From assembly GCA_964494805.1 (NCBI GenBank), contig CAZBST010000010.1, forward strand, positions 22,292 through 86,291: a stretch of DNA of 64,000 nt. Reading direction: 5' to 3'. Made by a program: the position numbers and the translations under genes. Origin of the DNA: CAIYOL01 sp964494805 (lineage in GTDB: Bacteria > Planctomycetota > Phycisphaerae > Sedimentisphaerales > Anaerobacaceae). The notes under the pieces are model-generated. The model saw only the letters and a list, made by a program, of their open reading frames with translations. It was not told where the DNA came from and did not search any database. Positions 6,920 to 15,023 of this stretch are shown one piece after another. Positions within the stretch are counted from its first letter, which is position 1. Each line of letters opens with the position of its first letter.

Positions 6920-7618
6920 ATGATTTACAAAGCATATCCTTCTGACACTGAGAAGTTTCTCTCTATGCCCGAAACTGGTATGGGTTATCAAGTAATCGAG
7001 GCAAAACGAAGTAGTGATACTGTTAAAGAAAAGTTTGTTGTCTACAACGGAGAGCTTATTGTTAATTTAGATAACAGATTTAACGAATTTAGAAAACAAA
7101 TAAAAGAATTAAGTTTTTCCAGAGCGTTGAATGAGGCAAAACCATGGCCATTTGAAACATTATCAATATCTTTAGTTTCTAAAACAATACTGTTAGAAAG
7201 ACGGACTCTTAGTGAAAATAAGGAAAAGTATAAGCACAGACACCCAGATGGTAAAGGAGCTAAAGAAAATCCAAAAGAATTTGCAAACGGAAATGAATTG
7301 TTTGTGAGACTTTCTGCTTTTAAAAACGACAAAAGAATTGATTTCGAAAAGAAGAGGCTTAAAAAAGGTAGTTACACAACAACGCACTCCGATTATCGAG
7401 ATTGTGTCTACTATAGTGACGACCCCGTTGATAGATATGCTTTGCCCAATGATGATCCAATTAAGTGGGCTTTTTATATTCAGCCAAGAAAAGTAGATGA
7501 ACTTCAGAGGGGTATTGCTCAACCAGCATTTGGACATGATGGTGGTGGCATCGAAGTGTTTTTTGAAAATGGGACTTCTGATGGTACTTTCCTAGAGACA
7601 AAATCATACGGCGAATGA
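6920..7618 (+). CDS. Unknown protein with N-terminal G-M-G-Y-Q motif
   Basis: 232-residue, lysine-rich, soluble protein with no recognised domain. Its first 50 residues (S-M-P-E-T-G-M-G-Y-Q-V-I-E-A...F-V-V-Y-N-G-E-L-I-V) match the beginning of the next protein (N-L-P-E-Q-G-M-G-Y-Q-V-V-D-I), so both carry the same small N-terminal module. The C-terminal two thirds have no obvious motif; H-D-G-G-G-I-E-V-F-F-E-N-G-T is the most family-like segment. AAGGAG lies 8-9 bp before the ATG. The stop overlaps the next start (ATGA), indicating translational coupling. AT-rich codon use differs from the outer parts of the methyltransferase gene. Confidence 0.65.
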   Translation: MIYKAYPSDTEKFLSMPETGMGYQVIEAKRSSDTVKEKFVVYNGELIVNLDNRFNEFRKQIKELSFSRALNEAKPWPFETLSISLVSKTILLERRTLSENKEKYKHRHPDGKGAKENPKEFANGNELFVRLSAFKNDKRIDFEKKRLKKGSYTTTHSDYRDCVYYSDDPVDRYALPNDDPIKWAFYIQPRKVDELQRGIAQPAFGHDGGGIEVFFENGTSDGTFLETKSYGE

Positions 7619-7836
7619 AAATCAAAATTAAATTATTACAGAAACAGATCGATTTATTGCAAAATTTACCTGAGCAAGGAATGGGTTATCAGGTTGTTGA
7701 TATAACTCTCAGAAATGGTACGACTCTTAACGAAAAAGTTATACTTAATTCGATGTATTTACAAACAGAAGACAACGAAAAAATCGATCCGAATGAAATA
7801 AAGTCTATTAAACTACATAAAAAGAGAATTTCATAG
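7615..7836 (+). CDS. Small protein consisting mostly of the G-M-G-Y-Q module
   Basis: 73 residues. After a lysine-rich start comes L-P-E-Q-G-M-G-Y-Q-V-V-D-I-T-L-R-N-G-T, then K-V-I-L-N-S-M-Y-L and a basic tail. It looks like a small beta-rich fold and a stand-alone copy of the N-terminal module of the preceding protein. It overlaps that gene by 4 bp. No signal peptide, membrane span or catalytic motif can be seen. The pairing of a module alone and the same module on a larger protein suggests that the two interact or recognise the same ligand (inference). Confidence 0.6.
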   Translation: MKIKIKLLQKQIDLLQNLPEQGMGYQVVDITLRNGTTLNEKVILNSMYLQTEDNEKIDPNEIKSIKLHKKRIS

Positions 7837-7927
7837 GAGACATTGTTACTGTTGAAAAAACATTTTTAATTTTTGCTTTGTAATTTTGCTCTTTAATTTT
7901 CCTGCGAATAATACGAAAGGAACAAAT

Positions 7928-8257
7928 ATGGAAGTCGTAATAAAAAGTCTTTATTTAGATATACCCCTAGTGGCTGGAAAAGATGATGGTGTGGTGGTTA
8001 TTAGAAGACAATGCGAATCTAACGAAGACATGTTTTCATATAAAGTTGGAGATATTGTACAAACGCATTTGTTTCCTAAGCCACTACAAATCGAACAAAT
8101 AGAGTATAAGTTTGTTGAGGGAATAGTGCGGTTTCTAACTTTTCCAATTTCTTGCGGTAATAATGAAGAGAGAGAAAAACTGATAACATCGTTAAATAAA
8201 GATGGACGGCTTGTTTTTATAAACCGCCCTCGCCGGACTCCTCCAACTATCAATTAA
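7928..8257 (+). CDS. Small hypothetical protein
   Basis: 109 residues from ATG 7928, chosen because GAAAGGA lies 6-7 bp upstream; the same frame is open from 7886. No recognised family. It reads like a compact soluble beta-rich protein (V-V-I-K-S-L-Y-L-D-I-P-L-V-A-G; Y-K-V-G-D-I-V-Q-T-H-L-F). It is the last of the AT-rich genes following the methyltransferase, separated from the previous stop by about 90 bp. Whether it belongs to the same transcript is unclear. Confidence 0.5.
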   Translation: MEVVIKSLYLDIPLVAGKDDGVVVIRRQCESNEDMFSYKVGDIVQTHLFPKPLQIEQIEYKFVEGIVRFLTFPISCGNNEEREKLITSLNKDGRLVFINRPRRTPPTIN

Positions 8258-8597
8258 TTTGCTGTTGCGTCCTCCAGTTCGGCCCTCTTTTTTACTTACT
8301 TCGCCCTTCGGCCTGCGTAATATTAACGCCCCTCATTGCGGCTTCCGGAAACAACAGCATTTAGGGCCTATCGGCCGCACCACAAGTTCCATTCTCCTTC
8401 TAAAAAAGTTGTGTAAATCTGTGAAATCTGTGGTTATTTTTCTTTACTTTTCCCCGAAATTTGGTATAATACTCGCCAGTTTATCAGTAGATAAACGCAT
8501 ATCGCCCAGCAGGGCAAGGTCTTCAGGGGTTAGCAAACCTCATTTTTCGTAAATCTTAAATCGCAAATTTTAAATCTTAAATTTAGGAGTCTCTTTT
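8258..8597. other. Non-coding spacer with short direct repeats and a candidate promoter
   Basis: No convincing gene. It holds the repeated phrase AATCTGTG within 8415-8433, and AAATCTTAAAT at 8551-8561 and 8572-8582. TTTACT (8443-8448) and TATAAT (8465-8470), 16 bp apart, form a reasonable promoter for the downstream gene. Such low-complexity phrases look like dispersed repeats rather than binding sites. Confidence 0.45.
8443..8470 (+). promoter_or_regulatory. Candidate sigma70-like promoter TTTACT-N16-TATAAT
   Basis: The -10 hexamer is perfect and the -35 matches four of six consensus bases, 16 bp apart. Transcription would start about 8477, leaving a leader of about 120 nt before the gene at 8598, which has TAGGAG 9 bp before its ATG. 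Confidence 0.4.
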
Positions 8598-9176
8598 ATG
8601 GCCTCTGAATCCCAAATTCTCGCCAATCGTCTTAACGCACTGAAATCAACCGGCCCCCGCACCGCAGAGGGCAAGACCGCCGTCTCACAGAACGCCGTCA
8701 GGCACGGCTTAAGGGCCGAAAGCGACGTTATCTCATCAGAAAATGAGGCTGACTTCGACCTCTACCGTCGCCAATTGCTCGACGAATTAAACCCCGTCAG
8801 CCCGATGGAATCTATGCTCGCCGAGCGCATCGTAGCTCTATCTTGGCGATTGAAACGTGCCGGCCGTTTCCAGAACCAGGCCATCGACACTTTGCACGCT
8901 AACCTGACCAACGACCCGCTGAAAAAACTTACTCAATCCCTTTATCGAAGTATCCTCGGCGAATCGTCTGGTAATACTAATGGTTCTAATGGTGAGCTGG
9001 CTCTTGGCCGTTTGGTTGTGAAGGATTTCTCTAACGAACGGGTCCTCGACCGCCTCTTAATGTACGAACGGCGAATTGAGCATAGTCTCTACAAAACTAT
9101 ACTCGAATTTCAGCGTCTCAACATCGCCCGAGAATTGAAGCGGAGCGGAAACCCCTTAGGGGGCACTTATGGATAA
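8598..9176 (+). CDS. KSTGPRT-motif small protein (function unknown)
   Basis: 192 residues. The N-terminus N-R-L-N-A-L-K-S-T-G-P-R-T-A-E-G-K, followed by S-Q-N-A-V-R-H-G-L, is a hallmark of a multi-copy family seen in Planctomycetes and Acidobacteria (established only as an uncharacterised family, recalled from memory). The rest is charged and helical (D-F-D-L-Y-R-R-Q-L-L; M-L-A-E-R-I-V-A-L-S-W-R-L-K-R) with no signal peptide or membrane span. The family often looks DNA-binding or mobile-element associated, but no function is established. A good Shine-Dalgarno sequence and a candidate promoter precede it. Confidence 0.75.
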   Translation: MASESQILANRLNALKSTGPRTAEGKTAVSQNAVRHGLRAESDVISSENEADFDLYRRQLLDELNPVSPMESMLAERIVALSWRLKRAGRFQNQAIDTLHANLTNDPLKKLTQSLYRSILGESSGNTNGSNGELALGRLVVKDFSNERVLDRLLMYERRIEHSLYKTILEFQRLNIARELKRSGNPLGGTYG

Positions 9177-9431
9177 AGGATTATAAATTTACTAACCCGA
9201 TGAAAAACCAAAAGCTCGTTTCTTTTTCTCTCTGCCTGCTTCAGCCGGCAACGGAGATTCTATGTCCATAGCGGAAAAATCAATCAAAATGAAACAAAAT
9301 ATGTCAAACAAAGCCAATTTCCGAAATGCTAAAAATGATTATAACACCAATTGCTACAATGACTAACAACAAAAAAGAGCGTTCAATGAACTGCCAAAAA
9401 CGAACCCAAACGAAGCCAATCTCAAACAGCT
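9177..9431. repeat. Spacer with relic-like Asn/Lys/Gln/Pro-coding low-complexity DNA
   Basis: 255 bp between convergent genes. The plus strand from 9262 reads a 34-codon frame rich in Asn and Lys, and near 9395-9430 the frame reads R-T-Q-T-K-P-I-S-N. Peptides of the kind N-E-P-K-R-T-Q-x-K-P-I-S recur as hypothetical fragments in planctomycete genomes (from memory), suggesting a dispersed repeat or decayed gene and not a working gene. No terminator was recognised. Confidence 0.3.
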
Positions 9432-10484
9432 TTACTCGACCTCGGCAATATCGCCCTGCGGGCTTCCGACTAAATAAATCTTGTTCTTGCCGCTACGCTT
9501 TGCCTCTAACAGCGCTTTGTCGGCCCGCTCGAAAAGCTCACCAATTGTTGCCCCGTCACGAGGAAAGCTTGCCAGACCACCGCTTATCGTCAAAACTCCT
9601 TTACCTTCCGGCCCGAGCAGATGCAGTTCCGCTTTGCCTAATCCTTTTCTAAATCGTTTTGCTATAAAAATCGCCTCTTCCGGATGGTCAGCCATTGCTG
9701 AGCGCCTCTCGGCTTCCTTTTTAAGAGGCCCTCTCCGCGGGTCGTCCCAGAAAACAACAGCAAACTCATCCCCGCCGATTCTGCCTACGACATCGTGTCC
9801 CCGGCAGCACCGCCGCATCAAAACAGCAGCCTGTTTTAAAACTTCGTCGCCGGCTGTGTGACCATAAACATCGTTGTAATGTTTGAAGTTATCAATATCA
9901 AAGATGAGCAGCGTCACCCTCCCACTTTCACCCCTGGCACGGGCTATAATCTGCCTGGAAAATTCCCAGATATACCTTCTGCTCTTCAGGCCTGTCAACT
10001 CGTCCTCGGTAGCTAATTTCTCAAGCTGCTTTATTCTCTCACTCGCTGCATCAACGGTAGCAGCACCCAATCCGCTCCCCTTCCCGCCGGCAGGGGAAAC
10101 AAACTCATAAAATCTATCTGTCTGAACAGGACAAATCAAATAATCATCCGCTAAAGTCATACCGTTGCAAGCCGAACTGATCAACTGCATCGCCGTCGGC
10201 TCCTCGTACACCTGCGCCAGAAGAATAATTTTCGCATCACAATTTACCTCTCTCAGAGCTTTCAGTGCAGAAGCCAACCTAATCGATACCCCCGACATTA
10301 CAACAGCAATTGCCGCGAAGCTTTTCTCTGCCGCCCTGTCGATTGCATCAGGCATATTGGTCTGTATTTCACACGGCAATCGGCGAATAGTATCGGCATC
10401 TAAAAAAGCTCCATTAATATCGCCTATCAGCAGAATTCTCCGACTATCCGCACCCGCAGAATCTGGTAGACAAACAGTTCCCAT
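9432..10484 (-). CDS. Diguanylate cyclase with N-terminal receiver-like domain
   Basis: 350 residues. Residues about 15-125 look like a receiver-type alpha/beta domain (R-I-L-L-I-G-D-I-N-G; A-K-I-I-L-L-A-Q-V), but without a clear phosphoacceptor aspartate. The C-terminal GGDEF domain starts at L-A-T-E-D-E-L-T-G-L-K-S-R-R-Y, with active-site G-G-D-E-F in G-R-I-G-G-D-E-F-A-V-V-F and an upstream R-G-H-D that fits the inhibitory RxxD site five residues before it. It should make c-di-GMP from two GTP and be subject to product feedback. No membrane span, so cytoplasmic. It stands alone, convergent with the small-protein gene, and could influence the pilus or glycan functions encoded nearby (speculative). 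Confidence 0.9.
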   Translation of the reverse strand: MGTVCLPDSAGADSRRILLIGDINGAFLDADTIRRLPCEIQTNMPDAIDRAAEKSFAAIAVVMSGVSIRLASALKALREVNCDAKIILLAQVYEEPTAMQLISSACNGMTLADDYLICPVQTDRFYEFVSPAGGKGSGLGAATVDAASERIKQLEKLATEDELTGLKSRRYIWEFSRQIIARARGESGRVTLLIFDIDNFKHYNDVYGHTAGDEVLKQAAVLMRRCCRGHDVVGRIGGDEFAVVFWDDPRRGPLKKEAERRSAMADHPEEAIFIAKRFRKGLGKAELHLLGPEGKGVLTISGGLASFPRDGATIGELFERADKALLEAKRSGKNKIYLVGSPQGDIAEVE

Positions 10485-10561
10485 TTAGCTAAACCCCACT
10501 CGCAATAAACAAAAAAACGGTCAATTATCGCTTCTTATGATAGCAAAATCCTCAGAATATT

Positions 10562-13030
10562 TCAACTATTAGCTTCTGTCTTGCGATTATTTGACTTATG
10601 ATACGCTTGCCCCTTTTTGTACAGCTCCAGCCGCTTGCTGATATTTGCCGCCAGTTGCTCTTGCCCTGACAATTTCGCAAGTTCCAAAGCCATTTCAGCC
10701 ATCTTGACGGCCTCATCAAATCTTCCCCCTTCTGCGTATGCCGCTGCTAAGGTATCGAGCAACCTCGGGTTTTTGTTGGCAGTAAGTTTACAGCCTCGCT
10801 CTGCAAGCTCGACCGCCCGGGCTGCGGCACGGTAATTCGGATCTTCACACGTCGCTAACAGCCAAGCCAGTCTGTTTAGAACATCAACTTCATCCGGCTT
10901 CAAACGCAGGGTCTCTTCCCAATGCATAATGGCCTTATCCAATCGGCCTAAAAGATGATACGCTGTCCCCAAATTACTATGCAACAACCACTCTCCAGGG
11001 TGAATCCGCAACAACTGCTGCCAGTGCTCGACGGCCTCCGCCAGCTTACCCTGCCTGGCCAAGGCTATGGCCAGATTGCTGCGAGCCTCAAGGTAGTCCG
11101 GCTTAAGCAACAGAGCCTCGTTATAATGCACAACTGCTTCATCGAGTTTGCCCTGCCCCATAAGAATATTAGCCAGAGCGTAGTGCACCTCCGGCTGGTC
11201 TGGCTTTAACTGCAGCGACTTTGTGTAATGCTCAACCGCTTCATTATTTTTCTCCTGTTTGACCAAATCTTCCGCCAGATAGCGATGGATTTCGTAGCAG
11301 GCAGTTCTGTGCTGCTTAACCAGCTGATTGTAATGGGTCCTGTGGCAATCAGTGCTGTGCTGCAGGGCTTTCTTATAATAGATAATGGCCTGGTTAACCT
11401 CACCTTTACGGGAAAGAGCATTAGCCAATCTTACATTTGCTTCCGAATAATCCGGCGCAAGTTTCAATGCCTCTTTATAATGTAAAATTGCTCCTTCAAT
11501 ATCACCCTCTTCGAGCAAAGCGTTGCCCACATTGCCGTGCTCGCTGTATCCGTGCTTTGTCTCTATCCGGCCTGTAAAACTGTTGTTGCAGAACAGCACA
11601 AGCACCACAAGTAAAACAACCGGCACAGCCGCCTTTCTTTTTGCACCTTGTCTGGCATAGCGAATAAAAGTCTCCACCGCGAAAGCCGCATAAATGGCAA
11701 GCAAGGGTATGGTTGGCAGGCGATACCGTGCTGTCACAAAAAAGGCCAGAATAAAAAGGTACTGCATTACAAGGCAGCCCAGAAGCAGGAAATGTTTACG
11801 CCACAAACCACGACCCAAAAATATACCCACAAGACCCAAGGGAATAATCACCCCAGATGGAAATGCGATTATCTTTTTCCATAATAGCACACTCAATAAA
11901 ACGGAGTGCTGCCGAAAAGCATACAGGTTTGCATTGCGGCCTATCTCGGCTCCATTGAAAAGTTGAAATACTTTAAGCCCTATCAGCCTGATAAAATCCG
12001 CAGGCTTTTCAAAGATATGCCTCAGAGTCTGCTGAACAAGATACCTGCTTTGACCAAAGGCGCTTTCGATACCTTTCTCAGCGGGCTCGTCAATGATACG
12101 ATGGAAGTATATAAAATGTTCCGGGTGGTTGATGTTATTAATCTCGCGAAGCTCCCAGTGGTTGCCGAGATAAAAATTGATACCAAGGTTCGAGGCAATG
12201 GGTAAAAACCCCGTCGAAACAAATTGCTTCAGGCCGACTGGCTTTGGCTCTTTATCAACCGCCGCTCTGTCATACCTGACATTGTGCAGGACCACTGGCA
12301 AGATAACCAGGCCCACCGGCAACAGCAGTACAATGGCTGCTCTCCAAAACGCCAGCTTTTCAGATTCGCCGTCAATACCCCACCGGTGACGTCGGACCAT
12401 ATACATCCAGAACAGGATAATCGGAAGAAACAGTAAGATTGCTCCCCGATTGATAGCGGATAAACCAACAAACAGCCCCGCCACGCCCCACCAGATTACC
12501 TGCCTGTGACGGGATGCAAAAAGTAAAGAAAAAATTATTAAAAGCTCCAAGAACACATCCAGGTTCCCGGACAGCAGTTGAACATCAAAATAAACAAGCG
12601 TTCCGCACAAACAACATATCATCGCTGCTGCAATTGAAACAAACCGACCGTTAAAGATGGTTCGCGCAATAAAGTAGACAAGTATGCAGCTTACCGACCC
12701 CAGCGCCGCTTGAAACATTTTCACAATAGTGGCATTCTGTCCGATGGTTTTATAAAGCAGGCCAAGGAATAATGGATAAAGCGGAGGCCACGAAAAGGCC
12801 TGCCTTCCCGGCCACGTCCCATCCAGCAAACCGACAGCCATCTCATGATACTGCTGCGCATCAATACCACGGTAATTAAAAAATGGAACGTTGCGATTCT
12901 CCACTAAAAAGATTAAACGAACCAGCAGAGCGCAACAAAAGATGCCGACCGGCACCAACCATAGACTTTTCGTCGCCGATGTCTCTTCCACCTTACCCGC
13001 AAACACTCTATCTCCTTGTTTTGTCCTCAC
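10562..13030 (-). CDS. GT-C membrane glycosyltransferase fused to TPR repeats (TMTC-like)
   Basis: 822 residues. About ten to eleven membrane spans occupy residues about 20-470; the first external loop has the acidic N-Y-R-G-I-D-A-Q-Q-Y-H and then W-P-P-L-Y-P-L-F-L-G, the pattern of dolichyl-phosphate-mannose-type glycosyltransferases. From about 490 onward there are roughly eight tetratricopeptide repeats (for example G-D-I-E-G-A-I-L-H-Y-K-E-A-L-K-L-A-P; G-K-L-D-E-A-V-V-H-Y-N-E-A-L). The same order, membrane transferase then TPR, occurs in eukaryotic TMTC O-mannosyltransferases, so a protein acceptor bound by the TPRs is plausible. The short C-terminal tail is basic. About 66 bp separate it from the upstream gene on the same strand, so it may share its transcript. 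Confidence 0.8.
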   Translation of the reverse strand: MRTKQGDRVFAGKVEETSATKSLWLVPVGIFCCALLVRLIFLVENRNVPFFNYRGIDAQQYHEMAVGLLDGTWPGRQAFSWPPLYPLFLGLLYKTIGQNATIVKMFQAALGSVSCILVYFIARTIFNGRFVSIAAAMICCLCGTLVYFDVQLLSGNLDVFLELLIIFSLLFASRHRQVIWWGVAGLFVGLSAINRGAILLFLPIILFWMYMVRRHRWGIDGESEKLAFWRAAIVLLLPVGLVILPVVLHNVRYDRAAVDKEPKPVGLKQFVSTGFLPIASNLGINFYLGNHWELREINNINHPEHFIYFHRIIDEPAEKGIESAFGQSRYLVQQTLRHIFEKPADFIRLIGLKVFQLFNGAEIGRNANLYAFRQHSVLLSVLLWKKIIAFPSGVIIPLGLVGIFLGRGLWRKHFLLLGCLVMQYLFILAFFVTARYRLPTIPLLAIYAAFAVETFIRYARQGAKRKAAVPVVLLVVLVLFCNNSFTGRIETKHGYSEHGNVGNALLEEGDIEGAILHYKEALKLAPDYSEANVRLANALSRKGEVNQAIIYYKKALQHSTDCHRTHYNQLVKQHRTACYEIHRYLAEDLVKQEKNNEAVEHYTKSLQLKPDQPEVHYALANILMGQGKLDEAVVHYNEALLLKPDYLEARSNLAIALARQGKLAEAVEHWQQLLRIHPGEWLLHSNLGTAYHLLGRLDKAIMHWEETLRLKPDEVDVLNRLAWLLATCEDPNYRAAARAVELAERGCKLTANKNPRLLDTLAAAYAEGGRFDEAVKMAEMALELAKLSGQEQLAANISKRLELYKKGQAYHKSNNRKTEANS

Positions 13031-13096
13031 ACCAAATATAATATCCTGCTTGCCGGAACTCGATTATTGATAATTGGAAAACAGTATTAAAAATAA

Positions 13097-14965
13097 TCAA
13101 TCCTTGGGCAGGGTATCGAGATTCTTTTTGACCTGCTCGGCGTAGAAGCTGTCGGCATACTTTTCTACAAAGTCCGTTAGAGCTGCTCTTGCGTCAGCCA
13201 AATACTTTTTCTTGTATTCCGGATTTGACTCGCTCTGATATAGACTAATCCTCAAACGGGCCAACTCATATAACGCTTGCATTCCGCTATCGGTGTTCTG
13301 GAACCTCTTGTGTAATTGGGATAATTTTTCGGCCCGCAACTGCTCATCAACAACAAGCTTCACCTGGGCCAGCAGGATATTGTCGCGGAGGGGGTCGCTG
13401 CTATCCATCTGTTTCAGTAATTCATCAAGACTACGCCCATAATCACCACTATCATGCGGGTTCAACATAACGAATTTCGCCAAACGCTTTTCTGCTCCCG
13501 GCTCACCGGTTCGATTTTCCGCCCCTATCAGACTTCGCAGCTGGTGTAATTTTATTTGCAGCTCGGTCAACTTAAACAATGTTATTGCCGAATCAGCAGG
13601 TGGCTGAAACAAACTAAAGAATGTATCACTTTGCGTCTGTTTCTTCTCAAGCTGCTTCAACCGCTCCGCCGTCATATTCTGTGCCTCTGCAAGAAGTTTA
13701 TCCGCCTGCTTGAAGTCACATCGGCCCGCCAGATACTTCGCGAGACGCCATCTCGCTTCCAATGATTCCGCGCTGTCTCCGAACTCTGTGTACAGCCATT
13801 CCCAGCTGCCTTGCGAGCGTTCGTATGGGTAATCGCTGTAAAAATGCAATATCTCTTTTTGCTCAAACATCTCAATATCGGGGCTGTATTCACTCAGAAT
13901 CGCCTGGTAGTAGAGCGCTATAGGCATCCGTCGGCTGGTGGGACGCCGGCTTATAAAAGAATCATACTGGGCTGACAGCCATCGCTTTTTCGCCTGGTAA
14001 TTTAGCTCCGGCGGCACTGTAAACCACCACGGCCAGCGGCCGCGACTCAACTCATCCTCTATCTTTTCTTTCAATTTCGCACGAAGTGGTATCGGTTCGG
14101 TTGGATAAAATGACATCTCAAGATACCTTCTCACTCTGGCGGGAGGTTGGGTCACCATTTCGTCCAGCAGTTCTCTTATACTGTGGTCGTGAAATTCAAT
14201 CGCCTGCTCCGGATTATTCTTGGCTACATAGAGCTGGTAGTCTAATTCATCAAATCCTATTCTTATCTCAAACGTAACCACAGCCAGCAAAAGGAAAACA
14301 CAGGTAACAACCCACACCAGCCCAGGCCGATAACGCGTAAAATGCCCTATCCCCAGGACTAACCCCACTATACCCAAACCGACAAGCCATGCACAAATCC
14401 ACGGCGTAAAAGAAAATCCCCACTTAATAGGTTCCACCCCCTTTGCACCGCCGAAGTAGGCCCAAAAAGCAAGCTGTGGCGCCGTACATAATACTATCGC
14501 AATGAAACGCGAACGAAAACGAAGTGGACGACACGCCACGGCAAGACAGCTCACCAAAAGACAAATTGCAAAGGCCGGTAAATTGGCCCCGAAAAACACC
14601 AACAATATAAAAGGCAAACTGTACCGGAAGCTCATAAGCTGCGAAACAAGCACCGGCACAATCGCCATAATACCCATAAGCAGCCCCAAAACAAGAACCT
14701 GCCACGGGTATTCAAATATGCTCAAGCCGGTTGTGACAGACTGCCCCAGATACCAAAGCTTGGGAGAAGTCACTGCCTGAAAGTCAAATGACCAGAATGA
14801 GCCGGTTAGCACTTTCGACCAGAAAGATGCGGTTATTCCAAAGGCTACAAGAGCAAGCAGCCAGCATCTCTGGACATTTCTATGACTGTAATGCAGCGTA
14901 GGGCCGATTGACAGAAAAGTCTTCGAGACTGGTTTAGACCCGTTTTTTGGCTGTTTATCTTCCAT
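13097..14965 (-). CDS. Large membrane protein with TPR-like soluble C-terminus, unknown function
   Basis: 622 residues. A short polar N-terminus is followed by about seven to eight hydrophobic spans (about 34-265), then a roughly 350-residue soluble half made of helical hairpins of TPR/outer-membrane-lipoprotein style (S-L-E-A-R-W-R-L-A-K-Y-L-A-G; A-L-Y-E-L-A-R-L-R-I-S-L). No catalytic motif was found. The gene lies directly upstream of the GT-C/TPR gene on the same strand with a 66-bp gap, suggesting a shared envelope function. The family was not recognised; conservation in related Planctomycetes is expected but not shown here. Confidence 0.65.
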   Translation of the reverse strand: MEDKQPKNGSKPVSKTFLSIGPTLHYSHRNVQRCWLLALVAFGITASFWSKVLTGSFWSFDFQAVTSPKLWYLGQSVTTGLSIFEYPWQVLVLGLLMGIMAIVPVLVSQLMSFRYSLPFILLVFFGANLPAFAICLLVSCLAVACRPLRFRSRFIAIVLCTAPQLAFWAYFGGAKGVEPIKWGFSFTPWICAWLVGLGIVGLVLGIGHFTRYRPGLVWVVTCVFLLLAVVTFEIRIGFDELDYQLYVAKNNPEQAIEFHDHSIRELLDEMVTQPPARVRRYLEMSFYPTEPIPLRAKLKEKIEDELSRGRWPWWFTVPPELNYQAKKRWLSAQYDSFISRRPTSRRMPIALYYQAILSEYSPDIEMFEQKEILHFYSDYPYERSQGSWEWLYTEFGDSAESLEARWRLAKYLAGRCDFKQADKLLAEAQNMTAERLKQLEKKQTQSDTFFSLFQPPADSAITLFKLTELQIKLHQLRSLIGAENRTGEPGAEKRLAKFVMLNPHDSGDYGRSLDELLKQMDSSDPLRDNILLAQVKLVVDEQLRAEKLSQLHKRFQNTDSGMQALYELARLRISLYQSESNPEYKKKYLADARAALTDFVEKYADSFYAEQVKKNLDTLPKD

Positions 14966-15023
14966 AAACTTTATTTGCTCGTTTTACACTCTCAACTCTC
15001 CATTGTGAGCATCGAGCAACAAG

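Noticed and set aside
8259..8552. 97-codon plus-strand frame between the small unknown gene and the KSTGPRT gene
   Set aside because: Made of repeat phrases, with no ribosome-binding site and no protein-like character; it also contains the candidate promoter of the next gene.
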